Shown piece after piece: positions 43,098 through 51,384 of a stretch of 64,000 nucleotides of DNA. A model generated the notes under the pieces. The model was not told where the DNA came from. It saw only the letters and a list, made by a program, of their open reading frames with translations, and made no database searches. The position numbers and the translations under genes are program-made. Each line of letters starts with the position of its first letter. Positions within the stretch are counted from its first letter, which is position 1. The stretch comes from CAYWPG01 sp964460035 (GTDB taxonomy: Bacteria; Pseudomonadota; Gammaproteobacteria; Nitrococcales; AK92), in assembly GCA_964460035.1 (NCBI GenBank), contig CAYWPG010000001.1:124001-188000 (forward strand), in the 5' to 3' direction.

Positions 43098-43316
43098 GTG
43101 AGTGGCATCGATTCGTTGGCTTGTCGTTGGCCGTCTGCTGTGGCGCCGGCCTGGCTGGGGATCGCTCCCGTTGCCCCACGATAAGCCCAGCGCGAACGCT
43201 CGGTCCAGCACGTAAGCCGGTGCTAACAGGGCTTTTTCGGGTGCGATCTGCGCGCCGGCGGCAGACAGGCACGCACCGGAGTCGATGCGGAATGCGCAGC
43301 GGATTCAGCCGACGCC

Positions 43317-43829
43317 TCAGTTATCCATGGCGCAGGCCTGAGCCATACGCTGCAGGCAACGCTGCATGGCGGTCCGGAAAAATAGCCGCGCCAGCAGGGC
43401 GACCGGCAGCCGCGCCAGGCGGCTGCGAGGCGCGAAACGATACTCCCAGCGCACTTCGCAACCCTCTTCGCGAGGCGTGAAGCGCCAGTCGGCTTCGGCG
43501 GCCTGCACCCACCAGGAGAAGGGTGGGCGAAATCCGCTTACGGAATAGCGGTGACACCTTGGTTCGACCAGTTCCAGCACCTGCTCCAGCAGTTCTCCGC
43601 CATCGCTGCTGCGTACTCGCCGTCGGCTGCCGACCGCCACCGGGCCGTCATCCAGTCGCTGTACCGACAGTACCGCAGGAATGGGGCCAAAGCCGGGGAA
43701 CAGCTTTGGGAAAAGCTCGTTGTTCAGCGCCAGCGCGAATACCCGCGTCGGGTCGGCCGCCATCTGGCGGCTGACCGCCACGACAACGCTTGCTGTCGCG
43801 GCGGCAGTGCGGTTCGCCGCCGCGCTCAT
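43317..43829 (-). CDS. SRPBCC-family (START-like) protein
   Basis: A 170-residue protein of the polyketide cyclase/START superfamily: VVVAVSRQMAADPTRVFALA at the start, DDGPVAVGSRRRVRSSDGGE in the middle, ADWRFTPREEGCEVRWEYRF and a C-terminal helix with RLPVALLARLFFRTAMQRC. These domains hold a hydrophobic ligand, such as a lipid or polyketide. It starts by ATGA overlap at the end of the sterol-desaturase-like gene, so the two are coupled. Confidence 0.8.
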   Translation of the reverse strand: MSAAANRTAAATASVVVAVSRQMAADPTRVFALALNNELFPKLFPGFGPIPAVLSVQRLDDGPVAVGSRRRVRSSDGGELLEQVLELVEPRCHRYSVSGFRPPFSWWVQAAEADWRFTPREEGCEVRWEYRFAPRSRLARLPVALLARLFFRTAMQRCLQRMAQACAMDN

Positions 43830-44713
43830 CCTTGTCCCCCCGTTTCAGTCCCGGCCTGTTCACGCTGCCACTCGGGCGGTCGCCAGAAGTGCTGCAGGCG
43901 CTGCCAGAGCGGACCTGGACGGGCGGCGTCGCGGAACATGTCCACCCACTCGTGGAAGATCGTCACCAGTAGGTTGTCGGTTTCGATCTGCCGCACTATG
44001 CCGTACTCGCACGGCTCGGCCGGATCCTCGGCGACGAAAGTGCCGAACAGACGGTCCCAGACGATCAGCACGCCCCCGTAGTTGCGGTCGAGATATTTCT
44101 CGTTGCGAGCGTGATGTACCCGGTGGTGGGAAGGAGTGTTGAAGATCCACTCCAGCCAGCCCAGCTTTTGCACGGCCTCGGTGTGCACGAAGAATTGGTA
44201 GGCGAGGTTGATCGCCACCACCAGCAGGACCTGTTCGGGCCGGAAGCCTATGAGCACCGGTGGCAGCCAGAAGACCCACATGCCTGAGATCGGGTACATC
44301 AGGCTCTGGCGGAATGCCGTGGACAGATTCAGCCGCTGCGACGAGTGATGGACCACGTGCGAGGCCCACAGCCAGCGAATCCGATGGCTGGCGCGGTGGA
44401 ACCAGTAGTAGCAGAAGTCCTGCAGCAGGAACAGCAGCGCCACCGACCAGACCGTGGTCGGGATGTCGAACAGGCGCCACTGGTAAGCCAACCAGAACAG
44501 TCCGATCAAACCCACCCAGGCGGCCGCATCCACGATCTGGTGGCTCAAGGCGAGGGCGGCGTTGCCTAGCGTGTCGCGCAAGGTATAAACGGGCCGCCGG
44601 CCGCGCCAGTACAGGGCCTCCCAGGCGATGCACGCGAGGAACACGGGGGCCAGCATAGGCAACAGCAACGATTCGAGCCCCAAGGTGTCGATGAGCGCGT
44701 TGATCGTTTCCAC
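43826..44713 (-). CDS. Sterol desaturase/fatty acid hydroxylase-family membrane enzyme
   Basis: A 295-residue di-iron membrane enzyme. The histidine clusters are H106-RASH, HVVHHS (119-124) and HHRVHH (196-201), plus H177 (FVHTEA), the eight-histidine pattern of the fatty acid hydroxylase superfamily. About five hydrophobic helices surround them. The GTG at 44713 is preceded by GGAGGAGAG. It is coupled to an SRPBCC protein and is divergent from an AraC regulator whose candidate operator lies between, so an inducible lipid or sterol-modifying operon is likely. Substrate unknown. Confidence 0.86.
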   Translation of the reverse strand: METINALIDTLGLESLLLPMLAPVFLACIAWEALYWRGRRPVYTLRDTLGNAALALSHQIVDAAAWVGLIGLFWLAYQWRLFDIPTTVWSVALLFLLQDFCYYWFHRASHRIRWLWASHVVHHSSQRLNLSTAFRQSLMYPISGMWVFWLPPVLIGFRPEQVLLVVAINLAYQFFVHTEAVQKLGWLEWIFNTPSHHRVHHARNEKYLDRNYGGVLIVWDRLFGTFVAEDPAEPCEYGIVRQIETDNLLVTIFHEWVDMFRDAARPGPLWQRLQHFWRPPEWQREQAGTETGGQG

Positions 44714-44781
44714 GATAGTGCTCTCCTCCGTCGGTCTTGTTCGCTTATCGCTTTGATTATTCACGCGCTGCCGACACGGTC

Positions 44782-44809
44782 TTGACAGCTCAGGGAGCAA
44801 AATTGACAG
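44782..44809. promoter_or_regulatory. 21-bp-spaced direct repeats in the AraC/desaturase promoter
   Basis: TTGACAG occurs at 44782-44788 and 44803-44809, a period of exactly 21 bp (two helical turns), as expected for AraC-type half-sites on one DNA face. The second copy also supplies a -35 hexamer for the AraC gene, with GATAGT 16 bp downstream as -10. Confidence 0.5.
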
Positions 44810-44837
44810 AACGCGCCAAGCGCGGATAGTTGTGCAT

Positions 44838-45866
44838 ATGGATCTGCAAACCGAGGGCGGGCGCGTTTCGCTGGCCTACGTGCGCTCGCTGCTGGACTAT
44901 CTGCGCGAGCGGTATTCGCTGTCCGAGGTCTTCGGGCAGCGGCTGGCCCAGCGCCTGGACAGCGAAGACAGCCGCGGCAATCTTCCCGTGCTGCAGTGGG
45001 TAGAGCTGTTCCGCCAGGCCATTGCGGTCACCGGCGACCGGCGGCTGCCCCTGCGCGTGGGCCAGGCCATCAAGCCGCGTCATTACGGCCTGCTCGGCTA
45101 CGTGACCATGAGCTGCGACACGCTGGGCGAGGCCATAGACCGCCTGGTGCGTTTCGAGCGGCTGGTCGGCGAGCTCAGTCAGTCGCAGCTCGTGCATCAT
45201 GGCGAGCTGGCCGAACTGCGCTGGCGCTCGCCGCTGAAACCTTACCCACCGCCGGAGCTGGCGGAAACAGCCCTGGCCGCCTGGGTGACATATGCCCGCT
45301 GGATTCTGGGCGAGCCCGTGGCGCCGCACGAGGTGCATTTTCAGCACCCGTGCAGCGGCGATGACCCTATCTACCGCGAGGTATTCGATGCCCCGGTGCG
45401 CTTCGAGAGCGCGCACACCGCGGTGGTTTTTCCGGCTGCCTTTCTGGATTTGCCCTTGGCGCAGGCCGACGCGCAGCTTAAACAGCTGCTCGATGCGCAG
45501 GCCGAGCGGCAGCTGCAGGAGCTGCGCGAGCATGCCCCGGAGCTGGCGGCGGTCGTAGCCGCCACCCGTCAGGCGGTAGAGAACGGCAGCTACACGCTTG
45601 CCGCGGTGGCAAAAAGAATGGGCTGCTCGCCACGAACGCTGCAGCGCCTTCTCGCCGACCATGGCACGACTTTCCAAGCAGTGCTGGACGAGACGCGCCG
45701 CCGGCTCGCGGAGGAACTCATCGCTGCGCCGCACGTGAGCCTTGCGGAAGTGGCGTTCGTACTGGGCTATTCGGAGCAGAGCGCCTTTCAGCGGGCATTC
45801 AAGCGTTGGACCGGTTATTCGCCGGGCGCTTGGCGGCGTCAGCGTAACCGCGACCGGCAAGCCTGA
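44838..45866 (+). CDS. AraC-family regulator (arabinose-binding-domain type)
   Basis: A 342-residue regulator with the long N-terminal ligand domain of the OruR/ArgR-like AraC group (about residues 20-205, including PLRVGQAIKPRHYGLLGYVT) and the C-terminal double helix-turn-helix (LAAVAKRMGCSPRTLQRLLA; SLAEVAFVLGYSEQSAFQRA; KRWTGYSPGAW). It probably controls the divergent sterol-desaturase/SRPBCC operon via the TTGACAG repeats. The ATG at 44838 may be close to the transcription start, so the mRNA may be nearly leaderless. Confidence 0.88.
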   Translation: MDLQTEGGRVSLAYVRSLLDYLRERYSLSEVFGQRLAQRLDSEDSRGNLPVLQWVELFRQAIAVTGDRRLPLRVGQAIKPRHYGLLGYVTMSCDTLGEAIDRLVRFERLVGELSQSQLVHHGELAELRWRSPLKPYPPPELAETALAAWVTYARWILGEPVAPHEVHFQHPCSGDDPIYREVFDAPVRFESAHTAVVFPAAFLDLPLAQADAQLKQLLDAQAERQLQELREHAPELAAVVAATRQAVENGSYTLAAVAKRMGCSPRTLQRLLADHGTTFQAVLDETRRRLAEELIAAPHVSLAEVAFVLGYSEQSAFQRAFKRWTGYSPGAWRRQRNRDRQA

Positions 45867-46014
45867 CGGGCTCGCGCCGGCGCGGCCGTCTTCGGCTTCA
45901 ACGGCTTCGCTCGGGGCGCAGGCGGTGACGCTGCCTACAGACCGCTATGACCGCGTTTCCGCTACTCTTTTACGCCTGGGTTGTGGCTGACATTGCCTGC
46001 TTGCGCGGTCGAAC

Positions 46015-46851
46015 ATGATGGAAATCGCTCCCTTTCTGAGTCTTTTTGCCGTCATTCTGGCGCTGCTGGCGCGGCTGGATGTTCGGGTGGCTAGTGCGTT
46101 ACTGCTGCTATCCGTGCTCCTGGCGCTGGCGAGCGGAACTGTGACCCCGCTTGGCCTGGTGTGGCTGCTGCTGGGCCTCGGGCTGCTGGCCGGCGCGGTC
46201 AGCGGACGGACGCCGCGGGCGCTGAGCCGGTGGTTGACGCTGGCGCTGGCGGTCTTGGCGGCCTTGCTGTTCGTACGCGCGTTGCCAGGGTTCCCCGCGC
46301 AAGTGCTGGCGGATGCATTCGGGCGGGACGCCACAGGCGCGGTCGTGTGGACCTACGATAAGGGGCTCGCGGGCGCACTGCTGACCTGGCTGCATCAAGC
46401 GCGTACGCGCGCCGCGCGGCGGCCGCGTGACTGGGCGCGCTGGGGATGCCTGGCCGGGGGAACACTGGCCGTTCTGGCCGCCGGCTGGGCAGTCGGCCTG
46501 GCTACGCTAGATCCGCGCTGGTTGCCCGGGATGGCTTACTGGATCGTGGGCAACCTTTTCCTGACCATCGTTGCCGAGGAGGCGCTATTCCGCGGCATGC
46601 TGCAACGGAAGCTGGAAGAAGGGTTAAGGCGCGTGGGACGGTGGGCGTTTCCGCTTGCCTTGGTGCTGAGCGCGGTAGCGTTCGGACTGGCTCACCTGCC
46701 TTGGGGGGCGGCGCTGGCCGCCGTGGCAGCGCTGGCCGGCGTCTTCTATGGTGCGATGTATGGACGCGATCATGCGCTGGTCTGGGCGGTGGCCGCTCAC
46801 GCGAGCACCAACGTGGCGATCATCACGCTGTCCGCATCGCCGTTTGGCTAG
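46015..46851 (+). CDS. CPBP-family intramembrane metalloprotease
   Basis: A 278-residue protein with about eight membrane segments. The Abi/CAAX protease motifs are in place: EEALFRG (motif 1), FGLAHLPWG (motif 2) and HASTN (motif 3). These supply the two glutamates and the histidines needed for catalysis. Members process prenylated or bacteriocin-related peptides, or act as immunity proteins; here no peptide gene is adjacent. Two starts (46015 and 46018) are possible. Confidence 0.87.
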   Translation: MMEIAPFLSLFAVILALLARLDVRVASALLLLSVLLALASGTVTPLGLVWLLLGLGLLAGAVSGRTPRALSRWLTLALAVLAALLFVRALPGFPAQVLADAFGRDATGAVVWTYDKGLAGALLTWLHQARTRAARRPRDWARWGCLAGGTLAVLAAGWAVGLATLDPRWLPGMAYWIVGNLFLTIVAEEALFRGMLQRKLEEGLRRVGRWAFPLALVLSAVAFGLAHLPWGAALAAVAALAGVFYGAMYGRDHALVWAVAAHASTNVAIITLSASPFG

Positions 46852-47042
46852 CGGATGGCACATCAACGCCTTACGCCGCTCCCGCTAGTCGACGCCAGCC
46901 CTCGGTCGGGGTACGCTTTGCGCGCCCCGCGCATCGGCGCGGACCAAGGTTAACGAAGGCGTGCTGCCGCGAGTCCGCGCTCGCTTGAGCGGACTTGGCC
47001 GGTGCAGGAACACATTGAACCCCGAACGATTGGGCTACCGCG

Positions 47043-48500
47043 ATGATGCTTTGGTTCGTTCTGGCTTACCTGCTGGTTTCCGTGGTGATCGGCCTTTATG
47101 CCGCGCGGCGGGTAAACAATGCCACCGACTATGTGGTGGCAGGGCGCAGTCTGCCGCTGTTCGCCGTGATCGCTACCGTCTTCGCGACCTGGTTCGCGTC
47201 CGAGACCGTGCTGGGCGTATCGGCCGAGTTTCTGGAAGGGGGGCTGCGCGGCATTATCGCCGATCCCTTCGGAGCCTGCTTGTCCCTGGTGCTGGTAGGG
47301 CTGTTCTTCGCACGCAAGCTGTACCGGCTCAACTTGCTGACCATAGGCGACTACTACCGCACTCGCTATAACCGCACTGTCGAGCTGCTTACCAGTCTGG
47401 CCATAGTGGCATCGTATCTGGGCTGGGTGGCAGCGCAGGTGCTTGCCTTGGGCCTGGTTTTCTCCGTGCTCAGCCAGGGGCAGATCGGTATGACGGAAGG
47501 CATGATCATTGGTGCGGGCGCCGTGCTGTTGTACACGCTGTTCGGCGGCATGTGGTCGGTCGCCTTCACCGACATGTTCCAGATGGTGGTCATCGTCGCC
47601 GGCATGTTCTACATCGCCTGGGAGGTGGCCGGGCTGGCCGGCGGCGTGACGCCCGTCGTTGCGCATGCGGTGGAGGCGGGTAAGTTCGCCGGCTTCTGGC
47701 CCCAGTTCGAAGCACGCGACATGGTTGCGTTCGTCGGCGCCTGGGTGATTTTCATGTTCGGCTCCGTCCCGCAGCAGGACGTGTTCCAGCGAGTGATGTC
47801 GGCTCGCAACGCAGAGACCGCCGTGCGCGCCACCATCATAGGCGGGGTGCTGTACCTGGTGGTGGCGTTCGTGCCGGTATTCGTCGCCTATTCAGCAGCC
47901 TTGATCGACCCGGATGGAACGGCACGGCTCATGACAGAGGATGCGCAGCTCATCCTGCCCACCCTGATTCTGGAGCGTACGCCGGTGCTGGCCCAGGTCC
48001 TGTTCTTTGGCGCGCTGTTGTCGGCGATCATGAGCACCGCCAGCGCCACGCTGCTTGCGCCCGCGGTGACCTTGTCCGAGAACGTGCTGCGCGGTTTCTT
48101 CAAGAACGGGCTCTCGGACCGTCAGTTCCTGCTGTTGACGCGCGTGGTGGTGGTCTGCGTAGGCGTCGTCGTGCTGCTGTTTGCTCTGAACGCAGAATCC
48201 GGTATCTACGAGATGGTGGAAGCTTCTTACAGCGTGGCGCTGGTCACCGCGTTCGTGCCGTTGGTGTGTGGGCTCTACTGGAGGCGGGCGAACAACCAGG
48301 GCGCGCTCTGTTCTGTACTGCTTGGCGGCATCTCGTGGGCACTGCTGGAGATTTTGCATCCGCACGGGTTCTGGCCGCCGCCCTTCGCCGGGCTGTTGCT
48401 GAGCTTTGTGGGGATGGTCGTCGGGTCGTTGCTGCCGTCCGTGTTGCCCTCAGATCAGAACATTGCGCGTGGCCCCGAGGCGGAAGGGGCTGCTGCGTGA
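47043..48500 (+). CDS. Sodium:solute symporter
   Basis: A 485-residue transporter of the SSS family with about thirteen helices. Signatures include the first-helix region LAYLLVSVVIGLYAARRVNN with TDYVVAGRSLPLFAVIAT, a sodium-site-like segment FATWFASETVLGVSAEFLEG, and YTLFGGMWSVAFTDMFQMV. The substrate is unclear; SSS members import proline, pantothenate, acetate and others. It lies upstream of the ankyrin/catalase pair but is separated by about 210 bp. Confidence 0.87.
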   Translation: MMLWFVLAYLLVSVVIGLYAARRVNNATDYVVAGRSLPLFAVIATVFATWFASETVLGVSAEFLEGGLRGIIADPFGACLSLVLVGLFFARKLYRLNLLTIGDYYRTRYNRTVELLTSLAIVASYLGWVAAQVLALGLVFSVLSQGQIGMTEGMIIGAGAVLLYTLFGGMWSVAFTDMFQMVVIVAGMFYIAWEVAGLAGGVTPVVAHAVEAGKFAGFWPQFEARDMVAFVGAWVIFMFGSVPQQDVFQRVMSARNAETAVRATIIGGVLYLVVAFVPVFVAYSAALIDPDGTARLMTEDAQLILPTLILERTPVLAQVLFFGALLSAIMSTASATLLAPAVTLSENVLRGFFKNGLSDRQFLLLTRVVVVCVGVVVLLFALNAESGIYEMVEASYSVALVTAFVPLVCGLYWRRANNQGALCSVLLGGISWALLEILHPHGFWPPPFAGLLLSFVGMVVGSLLPSVLPSDQNIARGPEAEGAAA

Positions 48501-48709
48501 GCGCCTGGCTGGGGCACGCGGATTCGATCCGGCTCAGAGCGCTGCTCTTTGCCTGCGTCCGCGGCAACGCGGACGCAGCACCGTGCCTACTGTCGCCGGA
48601 CAGGGGAGGGACGCGCGGACCGCAGCTCTTGGCAAGCCTATAGCTTTCGCTTGAATCGTCCCGCCGCGAACGCAATGTGGCAAGGACCCCTTCATGGCGG
48701 GAACGGGAT

Positions 48710-49240
48710 ATGCCCAAACGGACTTCCGCGCCTCTGGACGAGGAAACCTATGCTCTGGCCCAGCAGCTGTTCGCCCTGGTAAGACAGGGCGACAGCGACC
48801 GCCTGGCGCGGCTGCTCGCGATGGGGCTTGTTCCCAATCTGCGTGACGGCAAAGGCGACAGCTTGCTCATGTTGGCCTGCTATCACGGCCATGCCGATAC
48901 GGCCCGCCTGTTGCTCGAGCATGGTGCCGATCCGGAGCTTGCCAACGATCGCGGCCAGACGCCTCTGGCTGCGGCCGCATTCAAGGGATATGACGCCATA
49001 GTGCGTGTTCTGCTTGAGCAAGGCGCGGATGCGGATGCCAGCACTCCGGATGGCAAAACCGCACTGATGTTCGCCGCCATGTTCGATCGCAGCGCCGTGA
49101 TCGATCTGCTGCTCGCATACGGCGCCAATCCAGGCGCCAGTACCGCTGATGGGGCCACGGCGTTGGGCATGGCCCGTGCCATGGGAGCTGAGGCTGCTGT
49201 GGCGCAGTTGGAGCGCTTCGCGCCCGGTCGCTCCTCCTGA
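48710..49240 (+). CDS. Ankyrin-repeat protein (AnkB-like)
   Basis: A 176-residue protein with about four ankyrin repeats. Clear repeat cores are GDSLLMLACYHGHADTARLL, GQTPLAAAAFKGYDAIVRVL, GKTALMFAAMFDRSAVIDLL, with the loop pattern HGADPELANDRG. Ankyrin proteins beside catalase genes (such as ankB-katB in Pseudomonas aeruginosa) help catalase function at the membrane or periplasm. Here it lies upstream of catalase on the same strand with a 343-bp gap. The start at 48710 follows AACGGGAT. Confidence 0.85.
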   Translation: MPKRTSAPLDEETYALAQQLFALVRQGDSDRLARLLAMGLVPNLRDGKGDSLLMLACYHGHADTARLLLEHGADPELANDRGQTPLAAAAFKGYDAIVRVLLEQGADADASTPDGKTALMFAAMFDRSAVIDLLLAYGANPGASTADGATALGMARAMGAEAAVAQLERFAPGRSS

Positions 49241-49583
49241 GCGTCGCGCCCATTCGATCAGGTCTGCGTGCCGGTGCCGGCTGGCCCAGCCTTGAGTTTG
49301 GCCGGGGCGTACTCAATGTCCCTATACATGCACTAGCGCAGCAGGTACAGGCCATCCGGGATGCGCGAACACCCTCGTCCTTCTCGCGACCACGTGACCC
49401 ACCTCTTCGTCCAGCGGCTTTCTCCTTGGCAAGACGGCACTCAAGGCGGCAAGCCATGCGCTGACGCCAGTCATGGCATCGGGTGATGCTGCTGTCGTGC
49501 GGGGAGTTTGAGATGAGCCTTTGCTGCCGGGTAGGGCATCGCCGGCGGATCGCCGTGTCAGCAATCAGTCAGAGGAGAGCAGC
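49241..49583. other. Intergenic region before catalase, no gene seen
   Basis: 343 bp between the ankyrin gene and catalase. I looked for an OxyR-type ATAG/CTAT array and for small genes and found none I can support. A catalase promoter is expected in this region. Confidence 0.45.
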
Positions 49584-51281
49584 ATGGCTCAGGACAAAGA
49601 CCCCGATCTGAAACACTCCATAACCAACCGCCAAGGTCATCCGGTAGCGGACAACAAGTCGCAACGTACCGTAGGCAGTCGCGGTCCGGCGACCTTGGAG
49701 AACTACCATTTCCTGGAAAAGATCAGTCACTTCGACCGCGAGCGTATTCCCGAGCGAGTGGTGCACGCGCGTGGCTTCGTGGCCTACGGGGAGTTGGAAG
49801 TGACCGGCAAGATCGGGGACGAGCCGGCTTCCAAGTACACGCGCGCCCGTCTGTTCCAGGAAGCCGGCAAGAAGACGCCGCTGGCGATCCGCTTTTCTAC
49901 GGTGATCGGCGGGCGCGATTCCTCCGAAGTGGCGCGCGATCCTCGCGGTTTCGCGATCAAGTTCTATACCGAAGACGGCAACTGGGACCTGGTCGGCAAC
50001 AACCTGGCGATTTTCTTTATCCGCGACGCGATAGAGTTCCCGGATGTGATCCATGCGCTCAAGCCGGATCCGGTTACTTTCCGCCAGGATCCGAATCGTA
50101 TCTTCGACTTCATGAGCCAGGTGCCTGAGTCCATGCACATGCTGACGCATTTGTTCAGTCCGCGAGGGATTCCGGCGAGCTATCGGCACATGGAGGGTTT
50201 TGGCGTCAACACGTACAAGATGGTGAACGATAACGGCGATACCGTGCTGGTGAAATACCACTTCCACCCGCGCTGCGGCGTGGCCAGCCTTACCGCGGAG
50301 GAGGCCGCCAAGGTACAGGCTCATGATCTAGGCTCGGCGTCTAAGGATCTCTACGAAGCCATAGAGCGGGGAGAGTATCCGCAGTGGGATATGTACGTGC
50401 AGATCATGGAAGATCACGAACACCCCGAGCTGGATTGGGACCCGCTGGACGACACCAAGATCTGGCCGGAGAAGGATTTTCCGTTGCGCCATGTCGGAGT
50501 GATGACGCTCAACCGCAACGTCGAGAACTTCTTCGCCGAAAACGAACAGATCGCCATGGGCACAGGGGTGCTGGTCGATGGGCTGGATTTCTCCGACGAC
50601 AAGATGCTGGTGGGCCGCACCTTCGCCTATTCCGATACCCAGCGCTATCGGGTCGGCAGCAACTACCTGCAGTTGCCTATCAACCGGCCCAAGAATGCGC
50701 GGGTCGCGACCAATCAGCGCGATGGTCAGATGGCGTACTCTGTGGACCATGCGCCCGGTCAGAATCCGCACGTGAACTACGAGCCGAACCTGCACAATGG
50801 GCTGCACGAATCTGAGCGTGCCATGCCCAACAATCCGCCGCCTATCCACGGTCGGTTGACGCGCAGCGTTATCGAGCGCCGCAACGATTACGTTCAAGCC
50901 CGCGCTCGCTATAACACCATGATGGATTGGGAGCGTGACGACCTGGTCAAGAACATGGGCGATCAGCTCAGCCAGTGCGAACGCGACGTGCAGGAGCGAA
51001 TGCTTTGGCATCTGCTGCTGGTGCACGACGACTACGGCAACCGCGTCGGCAAGATGCTGGGCATGACGGCAGACGATGTGCGCCATCTCAAGCCGCTGGC
51101 TCGGCAAGTATTGACCGAGGAGGATCAGCGCCGGCTGCAGAAGCTGGGCAGCAACGGCGATACCATCGACCCCACCGTCTGGGGACAGTGGACGAGCTCA
51201 GTGAAGAATTATCAGGCGACCGCCGAGGAGGTGTTGAACGGTATGCGCGAAGCGCCGGAGCGCATGAAGCGGGCGCTCTGA
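49584..51281 (+). CDS. Heme catalase (monofunctional)
   Basis: A 565-residue heme catalase. The distal histidine is H61 in RVVHARGF, the catalytic asparagine sits in DLVGNN, and the proximal heme tyrosine lies in RTFAYSDTQRYRVG. The motif RFSTVIGGRDSSEVARDPRG is typical. The C-terminal tail is long and charged compared with short clade 3 enzymes. It decomposes hydrogen peroxide. CAGAGGAGAGCAGC precedes the ATG at 49584. It may be expressed with the ankyrin protein upstream. Confidence 0.93.
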   Translation: MAQDKDPDLKHSITNRQGHPVADNKSQRTVGSRGPATLENYHFLEKISHFDRERIPERVVHARGFVAYGELEVTGKIGDEPASKYTRARLFQEAGKKTPLAIRFSTVIGGRDSSEVARDPRGFAIKFYTEDGNWDLVGNNLAIFFIRDAIEFPDVIHALKPDPVTFRQDPNRIFDFMSQVPESMHMLTHLFSPRGIPASYRHMEGFGVNTYKMVNDNGDTVLVKYHFHPRCGVASLTAEEAAKVQAHDLGSASKDLYEAIERGEYPQWDMYVQIMEDHEHPELDWDPLDDTKIWPEKDFPLRHVGVMTLNRNVENFFAENEQIAMGTGVLVDGLDFSDDKMLVGRTFAYSDTQRYRVGSNYLQLPINRPKNARVATNQRDGQMAYSVDHAPGQNPHVNYEPNLHNGLHESERAMPNNPPPIHGRLTRSVIERRNDYVQARARYNTMMDWERDDLVKNMGDQLSQCERDVQERMLWHLLLVHDDYGNRVGKMLGMTADDVRHLKPLARQVLTEEDQRRLQKLGSNGDTIDPTVWGQWTSSVKNYQATAEEVLNGMREAPERMKRAL

Positions 51282-51340
51282 CCGGCAGCGCGACTCCCTC
51301 AGGCTCGCGGCGGGGCTCGGCGGTGACAGGTGTTCTCGAA

Positions 51341-51374
51341 TGCGGTGGCAGGCTTTGTGGTGGCTGCCACCGCA
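51341..51374. terminator. Hairpin between catalase and chemoreceptor genes
   Basis: TGCGGTGGCAG/CTGCCACCGCA, a perfect 11-bp stem with a 12-nt loop, lies between the convergent catalase and chemoreceptor genes. No U-tract. Confidence 0.5.
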
Positions 51375-51384
51375 CGCAGGGTGC

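Noticed and set aside
49241..49583. OxyR binding array before catalase
   Set aside because: No ATAG-N7-CTAT series with the correct spacing is present.
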